DNA of 64,000 bases from SSF14 sp037045585 (GCA_037045585.1 JBAOIR010000004.1:124001-188000), one strand, 5' to 3'; shown: positions 54,352-64,000, counted from the first letter of the stretch. The notes: generated by a model not told the origin, from the letters alone. Made by a program: numbers and translations.

Positions 54352-56484
54352 ATGATCAAGAAAGTGGTTTTCTGCGCCATGGTGTCGGTTGCCGGTCCGT
54401 CCCTCGTCCTGGCCGCCGAAGATCCGGCCGAACTCAGCCTCGAGGACCTGGTCAAGACCGATATCACCTCCGTATCGCGCAAAAGCCGGAGTTTGGCCGA
54501 CGTGCCGGCGGCGGCTTTCGTCATCACCACCGACGATATCCGCCGCTCCGGCGCACGAGCCTGCCCGACGTGCTGCGCATGGCGCCCGGCGTGAAGTGGC
54601 GCAGCTCGACAATGGCCGCCATGCGGTCTCGGTGCGCGGGTTCAACGGCCGATTCGCCAACAAACTCCAAGTGCTGGTCGATGGCCGCCACCTTTACCAC
54701 CCGATGTTCGCCGGCGTGACGTGGGAACTCGAACCGATTCCGACTCGAAGACATCGAGCGCATCGAGATCATCCCCGGCCCGGGCGCCGTCATGTGGGGC
54801 GTCGATGCCGTCAACGGCTTGATCAACGTCATCGGCGAGCCGACCGCTACCCAGGCCGGCGGCGCCGTCAGCGTGACGGTGGGTACCCAAGGCATCGGTA
54901 GCGGCTATGCCCGCATCGGCGCCGCACCCGCCGATGGTCCGAGCTGGAAGCTTTCTGCGCAAGGTCGCCACGCCGAGCCGTCCCGGCTCCACGACCAGTC
55001 GAAGGACGGCCTCGATCGCTACGACAGCGGCCTCGTCAAATCCCGGCTCGACAATGAAATCGGCGGCGGTCGCGACTTGAGCGTCTGGGCCAATGCTTCG
55101 CGTTCCAGCATTCGGGAACTGTGGAACGTGAGCCCCAGTTTCGCCCGCCGGCGGCGTAAACCTGACATCGGCGACACCCAGGCAGGTGCCACCAGGAAAA
55201 CCTGGTGGGCCGCTACCGCTGGCTGACCGACGCCGGAATCGAATCTTCGATCCAGGCGTCGATCGGCCATGCCAGTCTCCCGGTAAACAACTTAGCACAG
55301 GGAAACCCACTACATCATCGATCTCGACTACCAAGGGCGCCACGCCGTCGGTCAGCATCATATACTCGGGGCGTGAGCCATCGCGGCATCCGGGACGACG
55401 TCGACACCAACCAACCTTATGCCGAGATCGCCGGCGAAGCCAAAACTTTGCGCCAGACGGGCATCTTCATCCACGACGACTGGACGCTGGTACCGGAACG
55501 CCTCAAGCTGGGCATTGGCGGACGGCTGGACCGGGCCACCGCCAACGGCACCCAGACTTCGCTCAATGCCAAGCCTGCTGTGGACGCCCACCCGGGCCGA
55601 CTCGGCCTGGATCAGAGCTCGCGTTCGCCGCGCATTTCCTCGCGCGGCGAACGCGATATCTCGCTGTTGACCGGCGTGTCGCTGATCCAGGTGCCGGGAC
55701 AACCGGGCGTAAACATTCCAGTAATCAATCAGGTTACGAACAACAGCGATCCTCGGCCCCGAGAAATGAAAGGCGTCGAGTTCGGCTATCGTAAGCAACT
55801 TGCGGCCAACCTCGGCGCCGACTTGAGCGCCTATCACCAGCGCTACACCGATCTGCGGGGCGCCGCGCTGTTGGGGATGTACGGCTGCCATCCGATGTTC
55901 GCCGGCCTGGGCATCACTTTCGACCCGGCCAGTTGCGCTCATTTCGGCCTGCCGGCGGGCTCGCTGGTGCTGTTCAACCAGAGCCGGACGGCGAACAATC
56001 TGGCCGGCACGAGCCGCGGGGTGAACTGGCGGTCGACTGGCTGGTGAGTCCCGGCTGGCGCCTGCAGCTTTCCTACGCCTGGAACCGGATCGACATGGAC
56101 AACAACGATGATCCGATCGCCCGCACTTCCAGCGCCGTCAGCGAGAAATCCGCGCCACACCACTTTGGATCGCTGCGCTCGCAATGGAACATCGGTGCGA
56201 ACCAGCAATTCGACGTCTGGCTGCGGGGCTCTGCCGGCCTCGACCGCGTCAATCTGACCAATCTGACTCCGGGCGCGATGGGCGCGGCCACCTATAGTCA
56301 TGTGCCGGGCTACGTCACCCTCGATCTGCGCTATGCGTACCGGGTCAACAAGGACCTGGAGCTGGCGCTGGTCGGACGCAACCTGATCGCGCGCCATCGG
56401 CTCGAGTATATTTCGGACTTTATCCCCACTGCCGCGACGGAAATCGCGCCGAGTTGGGCGGTCACCGCGCGCTGGAAGTTCTGA
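54352..56484 (+). CDS. TonB-dependent-receptor-type outer-membrane protein, at least five frameshifts
   Basis: About 710 aa. Signal peptide (MIKKVVFCAMVSVAGPSLV, cleavage near LAA-ED), then a plug domain: LEDLVKTDITSVSRKSRSL, VPAAAFVITTDDIRRSG, VRGFNGRFANKLQVLVDGRH, IEIIPGPGAVMWGVDAVNG. A barrel follows (LTDAGIESSIQASIG, IHDDWTLVPERLKLGIGGRL, GYRKQLAANLGADLSAYHQR), ending at a C-terminal Phe (ARWKF). Frame changes near 54,560, 54,610, 54,745, 55,200, 55,365 and 56,030. It begins an operon with a YfiR-like protein and a hybrid kinase. No TonB box is obvious. It may be a signal-sensing receptor. Confidence 0.82.
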
Positions 56485-56492
56485 TTACCAAA

Positions 56493-57032
56493 ATGGCAAT
56501 GCCGAGAATCCTGGTCCGGGCCGTTCGTGCTGCCGTGGCCGGCTTGGTGTTGGCCGCGTCGGCCAGTCATGGCCAGGTGGCGACGGAAGCTCAGCTCAAG
56601 GCTGCGTATCTGGTGAATTTCTTGAAATACGTGGAATGGCCGGTACAGCGCGCTCATCTCACCATTTGCCTGTTTGGTCGCGACAGCCTCGGTCCCAGCC
56701 TTGCCGGCTATGAAGGCCGGCAGATCGGTGGCCGCGAATTGAAGATCCGCAAGGTTAGCAGCCCCGAACAATTGGCCGACTGCCACGAGCTGTTCATTCC
56801 CGACACGGAAGAGGCTCGCTTCGGCGCCGTGCTGCGCTGGGTGGAAGGCCAGCCGATCCTGACGGTCAGCGACGCCGAGGTGTTCACCCGCGAGGGCGGC
56901 GCCATCGCGCTGATCCGCGCGGAAGGGCGTTTGCAGTTCGATGTCAACGCCGATGCGCTCGGGCGGGCCGGACTGAAGCCCAGTTCGCAGATGATGCGGC
57001 TGGCGCGGCAAATCTTCGGCAGCGTGCGATGA
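56493..57032 (+). CDS. YfiR-family (DUF4154) periplasmic protein
   Basis: 179 aa; ATG 56493, two codons before another ATG. A signal peptide (AVRAAVAGLVLAASASHG) is followed by the YfiR core: EAQLKAAYLVNFLKYVEWP, LTICLFGRDSLG, GRELKIRKVSSPEQLADCHE, ILTVSDAEVFTREGGAIALI, RLQFDVNADALGRAGLKPSS, LARQIFG. In Pseudomonas YfiR sits in the periplasm and inhibits the CHASE8-containing cyclase YfiN. The next gene's kinase has a similar sensor and overlaps it by four bases, so YfiR here probably controls the kinase. Confidence 0.9.
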   Translation: MAMPRILVRAVRAAVAGLVLAASASHGQVATEAQLKAAYLVNFLKYVEWPVQRAHLTICLFGRDSLGPSLAGYEGRQIGGRELKIRKVSSPEQLADCHELFIPDTEEARFGAVLRWVEGQPILTVSDAEVFTREGGAIALIRAEGRLQFDVNADALGRAGLKPSSQMMRLARQIFGSVR

Positions 57033-59757
57033 ACGCCGATCTGACCCTGCGCCGCCGTTTGGCCCTGGTGCTCGCCGTCGCGGTGGGTATTAGCGTGTTG
57101 TTTACCTCGGTGTTCTTCGTCATGCGCCAGGTACATGATCGGCGCCAGGCCAAGATCACCGAACTGAGCTCAATGGCGGAGTTGATCGCCTTCAACGCCA
57201 GCGCCGTGGTCGAGTTCCAGGACCGCGCCGGCGCCGAGCGCTTGCTCAGCGCGCTGGGCGAGCATCGGGATGTGATTGCTGCGCATATGGTCGGCGGCAA
57301 CGGGTTCGAATACCGCTATAGCCGGGATAGCGCTGCGCCTGCCGGCCAGGTGGACCAACCGGTCGCGACCGGGCAGGGCAGTCGCCGACTGGCACCATGT
57401 CACCACCGTGGTGCCGATCCTGAGCGCCGGCGACGTGATCGGCTCGGTGTCCCTGACGGCCAGTCTCGATCAGACCTGGCGCGAAGTGCGCGCCGACCTG
57501 ATGGTATTTATGCTGGCCGCCTTACTGGCCTTCGCCCTGGCGCTGCTGATCGCGCGGCGCATGCAGCGCGGCCTGCTGACGGCGCTCGGTTCGCTCACCG
57601 AGACCGCCAACGACATCGCCCAGTCGAAGGACTTCAGCCGGCGCGCGCGCAAGTATTCCAACGACGAGATCGGCCAGCTGGCGGACGCGTTCAACACCAT
57701 GCTGGTCGAGATCGCCGAGCGCGACGCCGAGCTGACCCGTCATCGCGACCACCTGGAAGAGGTGGTCGACAGCCGGACCCGAGAGTTGCGCCTGGCCAAG
57801 GATGCCGCCGAGGATGCTACCCGGGCCAAAAGCGCTTTTCTGGCCTAAATGAGCCATGAGATCCGCACGCCGATGAACGGCATCATCGGCGTCGCCGATC
57901 TGCTGGCCGCCGGCAGCCTCCCCTCGCATCAGCAAAACCAGGGCGACCCGGCGCACCTCCGCCGACACCCTGCTGGTCCTGATCAACGATATTCTGGATT
58001 TCTCGCGCATCGAGGCCGGCCGCCTGCAACTGGAGCACCTGCCATTCAGCATCCGAGACACCATCGAACAGGTGGTGTCGGTGTTTGCGCCCAATGCCCG
58101 CAAGAAAGGGTTGGATTTGTGGTTCGACATCGAACCGACGCTGCCCGATCAAATGGTCGGCGATCGCTATCGGCTCGGCCAGGTCATCACCAACCTGATC
58201 AACAACGCCGTCAAGTTCACCGAAAAAGGCGGCGTGCGCATCCGCTGTCGGGCGCAGACGCGCGACGGCGATGCCCGTCTGCTGATCGAGGTGCGCGACA
58301 GCGGCATCGGCATCGACGAAGTGGCGCTGCGCGAGATCTTTTCGCCGTTCCGGCAGGCCGACAATTCCATGAGCCGCCGCTTTGGCGGCAGCGGCCTGGG
58401 CTTGGCGATCGTGTATGACCTGGTGCGTTTGATGAAGGGAGAGATTCACACCGCCAGCGTTACTGGTCAGGGCTCGACGTTCACGATCGATCTGCCGCTG
58501 TCGAAGGAAAGCGGCGATCGCAAGCTGCCCGATTGGCTGCCGCAATTGCGCGGCCGCAAGGTTCTCGCCGTCTGCGGCGACGAAACGCGCCGCGAACACT
58601 GGGCGGCGATGCTGCGCTGGGCCGGCATCGATGCGGAGACGCTGCCCGACTGTGCCGACTTGGCCGCCGAGGCGCAGCAATTCCATTCAGACGCGATTCT
58701 TGTCGAGGACAGCGCCAGTTGCCGCGCCCTGGTCGAGCAGCGGCCCGACTTCGACTGCCCGGTGCTGTTCGTCGATGGCCTGCGTTCGCCGCGCGGCGGC
58801 ATGCGGACCGTGCCGGCCTGGATCCAGGGGAACTTGCACGAGCCGTTCGGTGATACCGCCTTGTGGACCGAGCTGGCGCGCATGTGGGGCTTGGTGGCGG
58901 CGAGCGCCAAGCCGGCGCAGGCCGCCGATGCCGTGCGTTTCAACGCCCGCGTGCTGATGGTCGAGGATAACGACATCAACCGCCTGATTCTCGAACAGAT
59001 TCTCTACACGCTGGGCTGTGGCGTGCGCCACGCCACCAACGGCGCCGAAGCCCTGGCGGCGCTGGAGCACGAACAGTTCGATCTGGTGCTGATGGACGTG
59101 CAGATGCCGGTCATGGACGGCCTGACCGCCACCCGCTCGCTGCGCGAGATCGAACGCTTGCGCGAGCTGCCGCGCCAGCTGGTCATCGCCCTGACCGCCA
59201 ACGCGCTGGCGGGCGATCGCGAAATGTGCCTGCAGGCCGGCATGGATGATTACGTGGCCAAGCCGGTGACCATCGCCAGCGTCAGGGCGGCGATGCTGCG
59301 CTGGCTGCCGGCGCAGCTTCAGCAGCCCCTTCCTGCGCCGGCACGGGCCGCGAAGGACAGCGCGAAAGTTTCCGCGGTGCCGATGGTGGACCTCGAGGAG
59401 CTGCGTTTCACGCTCGGCGCCGAAGCCGACCAGATCATTCCGGCGGTGATGGGCTCCTTCCTGCGCGAGGGCCGGGCCAACATCGACAAGCTGGCCGCCG
59501 CCGGGCCGGACATCGACCGCGAGCATCTGACGCGCATGGCGCATGACCTCAAGAGCTCCAGCGCCGTGCTCGGCATCCGTAATTTCTCCGAGCTTTGCAA
59601 GCAGGCCGAGCATGCCGTGCGCGCCGGTGACGTCGGTCTCGCCCTGAGCCTGGCGCCGCGCATCGTCGCCGAGTTCGCCGAGGTGGAAAAAGTGGTGAAC
59701 GCCACGCTGACCCGCCTTGCCGAAGGATGGGACCAGCCGGGCGGACCGCCCGGATGA
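57029..59757 (+). CDS. Hybrid sensor histidine kinase with YfiN-like (CHASE8) sensor, internal stop and two frameshifts
   Basis: About 910 aa. Helix near 8-30; periplasmic CHASE8-like domain (AELIAFNASAVVEFQD, LLSALGEHRDVIAAHMV); a frame change near 57,375; second helix and HAMP (DIAQSKDFSRRARKYSNDEI); then the H-box SAFLA-stop-MSHEIRTPMNG, where TAA at 57,846 replaces the usual Asn; a second change near 57,945; HATPase (NLINNAVKFTEKGG, DSGIGID, GSGLGLAIV); a degenerate receiver near 58,560-58,900; a full receiver (MVEDNDINRLI, LVLMDVQMPVMDG); and an HPt domain (RMAHDLKSSSAVLG). A standard BarA-like phosphorelay. The stop is probably an error. Confidence 0.87.
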
Positions 59758-59867
59758 CCCCGGCGGCCGGCATGGTCGCTCGGCGCCGGTTTCGGCGCGT
59801 CGCCATGCCTGACTTTGGCGCGCCGGGCACCATGCGATAATCGCCCGACCCCAACAGGATCGCGACC

Positions 59868-60968
59868 ATGGCCCGACCGAAGAACGACACTTTCTTGCGT
59901 GCGCTGCTGCGCCAGCCCGTCGACTACACCCCCGTCTGGCTGATGCGCCAGGCCGGCCGCTACCTGCCCGAATACTGCGAGACGCGCAAGCGTGCCGGCA
60001 GCTTCCTCAGCTTGTGCAAAAACCCGCGCCTGGCCTGCGAGGTGACGCTACAGCCGCTGGCGCGCTACAACCTCGATGCCGCCATCCTGTTTTCCGACAT
60101 CCTGACCGTGCCCGACGCCATGGGCCTGGGACTCTATTTCGCCGAGGGCGAGGGTCCGAAGTTCGAGCGGCCGCTGCGCGAGGAGTGGGCCATCCGCGAC
60201 TTGGCCGCGCCGGATCCCCACGCGCACCTGCGCTACGTGATGGATGCGGTTTCGGAGATTCGCCGCGCCCTCGACGGCACCGTGCCGCTGATCGGTTTTT
60301 CCGGCTCGCCGTTCACGCTCGCCTGCTACATGGTCGAAGGCGGTGGCTCGGACGACTTCCGCACCGTCAAGACCATGCTGTTCGATCGTCCCGATCTGCT
60401 GCATCGCATCCTCGACGTCACCGCCCGCGCCGTCACCGGTTACCTCAACGCCCAGATCGAATCGGGCGCCCAGGCCGTGATGATCTTCGACACCTGGGGC
60501 GGCGCCCTGCCGGGCTGGGCTTACCAGGAATTCTCGCTGGCCTATTTGCGGCGCATCGTCGACGCGCTGATCCGCGAGCGTGACGGCGAGCGGGTGCCGG
60601 TGATCGCCTTCACCAAGGGCGGCGGCCAGTGGCTGGAATCGATCGCCGCCATCGGCGTCGATGCCGTCGGATTGGATTGGACCACCGACCTGGGCGAAGC
60701 GCGCCGCCGTATCGGCGATCGCGTCGCCTTGCAGGGCAATCTGGATCCGGTCGCCCTGTTCGCTTCGCCCGAAGGCGTGGCGCGCGAGACGAGGCGTGTG
60801 CTGGAAAGCTTTGGCGCCCACGGCCCGCACAGCGGCCACGTCTTCAACCTCGGCCATGGCATTTCCCAATTCACGCCTCCAGAGCGCGTTTCGGTGCTGG
60901 TCGACACCGTGCACCAGTTCAGCCGACGCTTTCACGACGGCGCGCCCGCGCCGGCAGGCAGCAACTGA
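59868..60968 (+). CDS. hemE: Uroporphyrinogen decarboxylase
   Basis: Turns uroporphyrinogen III into coproporphyrinogen III (haem). 366 aa. PVWLMRQAGRYLPEY (substrate Arg), FSDILTVPDAMGLGLYF (catalytic Asp), GFSGSPFTLACYMVEGG, IFDTWGGALPGW, VGLDWTTDLGEAR, QGNLDPVALFA and FNLGHGISQFTPPE. Intact. 110 bases after the kinase gene; followed by the AT-rich region before priA. Confidence 0.97.
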   Translation: MARPKNDTFLRALLRQPVDYTPVWLMRQAGRYLPEYCETRKRAGSFLSLCKNPRLACEVTLQPLARYNLDAAILFSDILTVPDAMGLGLYFAEGEGPKFERPLREEWAIRDLAAPDPHAHLRYVMDAVSEIRRALDGTVPLIGFSGSPFTLACYMVEGGGSDDFRTVKTMLFDRPDLLHRILDVTARAVTGYLNAQIESGAQAVMIFDTWGGALPGWAYQEFSLAYLRRIVDALIRERDGERVPVIAFTKGGGQWLESIAAIGVDAVGLDWTTDLGEARRRIGDRVALQGNLDPVALFASPEGVARETRRVLESFGAHGPHSGHVFNLGHGISQFTPPERVSVLVDTVHQFSRRFHDGAPAPAGSN

Positions 60969-61355
60969 TTCGGGCGACAGACGCGCCGTTCAGGCAGTCT
61001 GGGTCCGACATCGCGGCGGGACCACCCCGGGATCGCCGTGCCGCAAGGGTTTCAGAGAGGGGTTGACAATCGACTTACTCACAGTTTGATACGGCTAAGT
61101 CGAAATGCCATGACAGCGGCAGGGTCGTTCCGGCTTACTTCATAACATATTGTTTTTAATGAATTAAATTTAGCACAAATATTGCGCAACGATGAAAATC
61201 TCCTTAAGGCACGGTGATTTAGGTTTTCTCGCGTGGGGTTGCCCACAAACTTATCCACAGAATTTGTGGGTAAGAAATTTCATTCGAGATGCCAAAGACT
61301 TAGGGCTGAGAGCGCAAGTCGAGTCGAGCTAATCCTGGCAAGCCATTGATCGCCG
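60969..61355 (+). other. 387-bp non-coding region: AT-rich patch, DnaA boxes, putative promoter
   Basis: No gene seen. A TTGACA at 61063-61068 with a TTGATA-like -10 at 61086 makes a possible sigma-70 promoter reading to the right. 61,139-61,199 is strongly AT-rich (TTTTTAATGAATTAAATTT), the only such patch in this GC-rich window. 61,239-61,274 has DnaA boxes listed separately. The structure, AT-rich unwinding-type sequence beside DnaA boxes, is origin-like. Confidence 0.6.
61239..61274. promoter_or_regulatory. DnaA-box cluster in an inverted repeat
   Basis: TTATCCACA at 61251-61259 is a perfect DnaA consensus. Five bases on, TGTGGGTAA (61265-61273) is an inverted box with one mismatch. TTGCCCACA (61239-61247) is a weaker direct copy. 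CCCACAAA (61242-61249) pairs with TTTGTGGG (61263-61270). DnaA binding is expected; whether for initiation or for control of priA is not decided. Confidence 0.65.
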
Positions 61356-63335
61356 ATGAGCATTGTCCGAGTCGCCCTCGATGTTCCCCTGCCGCGCCTG
61401 TTCGATTACCAGGCTGATGAGGTCGCGGAAAGCGATATCGGTTGCCGTGCGCGCGTGCCTTTCGGCAGCGGGCGCAAGCTCGGCCTGATCGTCGCGGTCG
61501 CCGCCGCGAGCGACCAGCCAACGGAAAAACTCAAGCCCGCCGACGCCATCCTGCGCGACATGCCGCCGCTGCCGGCCGACTGGCTGGCCCTGTGCGATTT
61601 CTGCAGCCGCTATTACCAGCATCCGCTCGGCCAAGTCATGGCCTTCGCCTTGCCGCCGCTGCTGCGCCGAGGCAAATTGCCCCGGCCACGCAAAGTCAGC
61701 GGTGGCGGCACGCCGGCCGCCAAGTCCTTGCCCGCGCTGCTTCCCGAGCAGCAGGCGGCGGTGCAGGCCATCCATGCCTCGGGCGGCTTTGTGGCTTTTC
61801 TGCTGCATGGCGTCACCGGCAGCGGCAAAACCGAGGTTTACCTGCGCGTCATCGATGCCGTGCTGGCGGCCGGCAAGCAAGCGCTGATGCTGGTGCCGGA
61901 AATTGCCCTGACGCCGCAACTCGAACAGCGCGTGAGTGAGCGCTTCCCCATGGCGTGCATCGTCGCCGCGCACAGCGGCGTGCCCGATGCCGCTCGGGCG
62001 CGCGGCTTTCTCGACGCGCTCGCGGGTCGGGCCGACATCGTGCTGGGCACGCGGCTATCGGTGTTCATGCCGCTGCCGCGCCTCGGCCTGATCGTGGTGG
62101 ACGAAGAACACGACGCCTCCTTCAAGCAGCAGGAAGGCTTGCGCTACTCGGCCCGCGACGTCGCCGTGTTGCGCGCCAAGCAGCTGGACGTGCCCATCGT
62201 GCTCGGCTCGGCCACGCCGGCGCTCGAGACCTTCCATCACGCGATCTCCGGCCGCTACCGTTTGCTCGAACTGCGCCATCGGGCCGTTGCCGAAGCGCCG
62301 CCGGTCGTGCGCATGGTCGATACCCGCAAGGAGAAGCTGCAGGACGGCATGAGCGCCGCCCTGCTCGACGCGCTGGCCACGCGGCTGGCGCGCGGCGAGC
62401 AGAGCCTGGTCTTCCTCAACCGGCGCGGCTACGCGCCGGTACTGGCCTGCCCGGCTTGCGGCTGGATTTCGCGCTGCCAGCGCTGCGCCGCCAACCGGGT
62501 GGTGCATCTGGCCGACAAGCGGCTGCGCTGCCATCACTGCGGCCTCGAAGCCGGTATCCCGCGTGCCTGCCCGGACTGCGGCAACCAGGATATCCACCCG
62601 TTCGGCCGCGGCACGCAACGCCTGGAAGCCGCGCTGGGCGAACGGTTTCCGCAAGCCCGGGTGCTGCGCATCGACCGCGATTCGGCCAGCACGCCGAAGC
62701 GGTGGCAGGCCCTGCTGGCCGCGATTCATGCCGGCGAGGTGGACATTTTGATCGGCACCCAGATGCTGGCCAAGGGCCACGATTTTCCCCGGCTGACCCT
62801 GGTCGGCGTGGTCGGCGCCGACGCGGCGCTGTTCGCCGCCGACTTTCGCGCGCCGGAGCGCCTGTTCGCGCAGCTGATGCAGGTGGGCGGCCGCAGCGGC
62901 CGCCACGACCTGCCCGGCGAAGTGCTGATCCAGACCGAGCATCCGGCGCACCCGCTGTATCGCGCGCTGGCCGAGCACGACTATGCCGCTTTCGCCCGCG
63001 CCCAACTCGACGAGCGTCGCGCCGCCGGCTTCCCGCCGTTTTCATTCCAGGCGCTGCTGTCGGCCGAGGCGCCCGAGATCGGCGATGCCCTGGCCTATCT
63101 CGCGGCGGCACGCGCCGCCGCCGTGCCGCTCGCCGACGCGCAGGTCAGTCTCTACGACCCGGTACCCATGCGCCTGTTCCGCCTGAAAAATCGCGAGCGG
63201 GCGCAACTGCTGGTCGAATCGACCAGCCGGCCAGCCTTGCAGGCCCTGCTGGCGGCGTGGAGCGAGCGGTTGCGCGCGCTCAAGGCGCCGCGCGAGCTGC
63301 GTTGGCACCTGGACGTTGACCCGCTGGAATTCTAG
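61356..63335 (+). CDS. priA: Primosomal protein N' (replication restart helicase)
   Basis: Reloads the replisome at broken forks. 659 aa, intact. 3'-DNA-binding domain (VRVALDVPLPRLFDY, GCRARVPFGSGRKLGLIV), Walker A HGVTGSGKTEVYL, LVPEIALTPQL, VVDEEHDASFKQQEGLRYSA, GSATPALE, the zinc site (CPACG, CQRC, CHHC, CPDCG) and GTQMLAKGHDFP, then VGGRSGR in place of the more usual VAGRAGR. The stop overlaps the convergent MFS gene by 4 bases. Confidence 0.97.
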   Translation: MSIVRVALDVPLPRLFDYQADEVAESDIGCRARVPFGSGRKLGLIVAVAAASDQPTEKLKPADAILRDMPPLPADWLALCDFCSRYYQHPLGQVMAFALPPLLRRGKLPRPRKVSGGGTPAAKSLPALLPEQQAAVQAIHASGGFVAFLLHGVTGSGKTEVYLRVIDAVLAAGKQALMLVPEIALTPQLEQRVSERFPMACIVAAHSGVPDAARARGFLDALAGRADIVLGTRLSVFMPLPRLGLIVVDEEHDASFKQQEGLRYSARDVAVLRAKQLDVPIVLGSATPALETFHHAISGRYRLLELRHRAVAEAPPVVRMVDTRKEKLQDGMSAALLDALATRLARGEQSLVFLNRRGYAPVLACPACGWISRCQRCAANRVVHLADKRLRCHHCGLEAGIPRACPDCGNQDIHPFGRGTQRLEAALGERFPQARVLRIDRDSASTPKRWQALLAAIHAGEVDILIGTQMLAKGHDFPRLTLVGVVGADAALFAADFRAPERLFAQLMQVGGRSGRHDLPGEVLIQTEHPAHPLYRALAEHDYAAFARAQLDERRAAGFPPFSFQALLSAEAPEIGDALAYLAAARAAAVPLADAQVSLYDPVPMRLFRLKNRERAQLLVESTSRPALQALLAAWSERLRALKAPRELRWHLDVDPLEF

Positions 63336-64000
63336 GCGGGAAGATCGCCGCTGGCTTTGACGCGGGCCGAGCGGCGGCCTTCGATCAAGAACCAGACGTG
63401 GGTGATGGCCTGCACGACCACCAGGGCGCCAAAAGCCCAGCGATAAGCGTCCGCCATCGACATGCCGCGCGTCGCCAGGGCATCCACCAGCACGCCCAGT
63501 CCCCACTGGATGCCGAACGCGCCGAGGAAGGCGCCGAGGTTGATGGCCGTATTGACCCGTCCCGAAAGATGCACGGGGAAATGGGCCGCGACCAGCGCAT
63601 AAACGAGGTTGCTGACCGAAAAAACCAGCCCGAGGGAGAACCAGAGCAGGCGGCTCGGGCCGATGCCGGCGAGAATCAGCGCCAGGGCGATAATGCCCAG
63701 GGCCATGCCGGTGCCCAGAATCGATTCCGGTGCGATGCCGCGCCGTTTCAGCGGCAGCACCAGCACCGCGACGGCAAAAAAGCCGATCATCATGGCGCTG
63801 CCGGTTAACAGCAGGTGAAACGCTGCCTCCTCGCGCGAATGACCGCCGACCTCGGTGAGCCAGGGCACGGCCCACAGGCCCTGCAAGGCCATGAAGCCGC
63901 CGACGATGGAGGCCGTCTGCGGGACGAAGCGCCAGAACACCCGGCTGCGGAAAATACCGGCGAGCGCGCTCAGTTGTTTGTCCAGCCCCTCGCCCTGATG
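63332..64000 (-). CDS. MFS transporter, N-terminal part outside window
   Basis: C-terminal 222 residues. Six hydrophobic segments: FMALQGLWAVPWLTEV, AFHLLLTGSAMMIGFFAVAV, ILGTGMALGIIALALILAG, LLWFSLGLVFSVSNLVYALV, VNTAINLGAFLGAFGIQWGL and YRWAFGALVVVQAITHVWFL. These form the second half of a 12-helix carrier; the frame remains open to the window end. Cargo unknown. Confidence 0.82.
   Translation of the reverse strand, partial: HQGEGLDKQLSALAGIFRSRVFWRFVPQTASIVGGFMALQGLWAVPWLTEVGGHSREEAAFHLLLTGSAMMIGFFAVAVLVLPLKRRGIAPESILGTGMALGIIALALILAGIGPSRLLWFSLGLVFSVSNLVYALVAAHFPVHLSGRVNTAINLGAFLGAFGIQWGLGVLVDALATRGMSMADAYRWAFGALVVVQAITHVWFLIEGRRSARVKASGDLPA

Noticed and set aside
57846..57848. TAA as a recoded sense codon
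   Set aside because: No other TAA is read through in neighbouring genes, and two frame changes in the same gene point to error.
47745..64000. Transfer of a betaproteobacterial block into an actinobacterial chromosome
   Set aside because: Both genes at the boundary are cut, there is no mobile element, and the block is a housekeeping neighbourhood in its own normal order.

Overview
The window looks like three pieces of DNA from at least two, probably three, organisms joined end to end. Piece A (1 to about 40,810) is high-GC DNA of actinobacterial character, most like Acidimicrobiia. Evidence is the core gene order eno, ftsB-like, DUF501, ppx; many GTG starts; a bS22-type ribosomal peptide; class I purine nucleoside phosphorylase; and a DUF222/HNH protein. 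Piece B (about 40,812 to 47,745) is also actinobacterial, with HU plus a Lys/Ala/Pro histone-like tail, PIN-PhoH and mycothiol-type enzymes. It starts and ends inside genes. Piece C (about 47,745 to 64,000) is betaproteobacterial and Rhodocyclales-like: DUF4390, ntrY, ntrX, trkA, trkH, a TonB receptor/YfiR/hybrid kinase set, hemE, priA and an MFS transporter. Both joins cut genes and change lineage or locus abruptly, so I read them as assembly or library chimeras, not biology.

Layout of piece A. 1-14.2 kb is a nucleoside uptake and salvage region: an ABC ATPase and a BMP-type lipoprotein, a PfkB nucleoside kinase, uracil phosphoribosyltransferase, purine nucleoside phosphorylase, deoxyribose-phosphate aldolase followed by an aldehyde dehydrogenase and a shortened dehydrogenase-like partner, and an adenosine deaminase. 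An enoyl-CoA hydratase, a HAD hydrolase, two tandem Eis-like acetyltransferases and an internally shortened DUF222/HNH protein lie among them. 14.2-17.3 kb holds tatD, a Thr/Pro-rich membrane protein, rsmA, ispE and the bS22 peptide. 17.5-21.6 kb is a polysaccharide module (Wzz/BY-kinase-like protein, polyprenyl glycosylphosphotransferase, family 2 glycosyltransferase). 21.6-31.1 kb is a housekeeping run: tRNA-Gln, a shortened glmU, prs, rplY, pth, mfd, a SurA-like lipoprotein and mazG. 31.1-40.8 kb holds agmatinase, an ABC exporter pair, eno, an FtsB-like protein, an aldehyde dehydrogenase, an SDR, a nucleotidyltransferase/DUF501 fusion, a Ppx/GppA phosphatase and a cut GNAT gene.

Sequence quality is uneven. 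Apparent single-base indels break many otherwise conserved genes at about 0-12 kb, 40.8-47.7 kb and 53-58 kb. The stretches 12-40 kb, 48-53 kb and 58-64 kb are nearly clean. I treat the breaks as likely sequencing errors and give each gene its full extent.

The most interesting biology is in piece C. One item is a TonB-dependent-receptor-like protein, a periplasmic YfiR-like protein and a hybrid kinase whose sensor region resembles that of YfiN, in one operon. The other is an AT-rich patch with a perfect DnaA box in an inverted pair, between hemE and priA, which looks origin-like. In piece A the best items are a GlmU with no room for its acetyltransferase active site, and a dehydrogenase-like protein without its catalytic half. 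I see no CRISPR array, prophage or insertion sequence.
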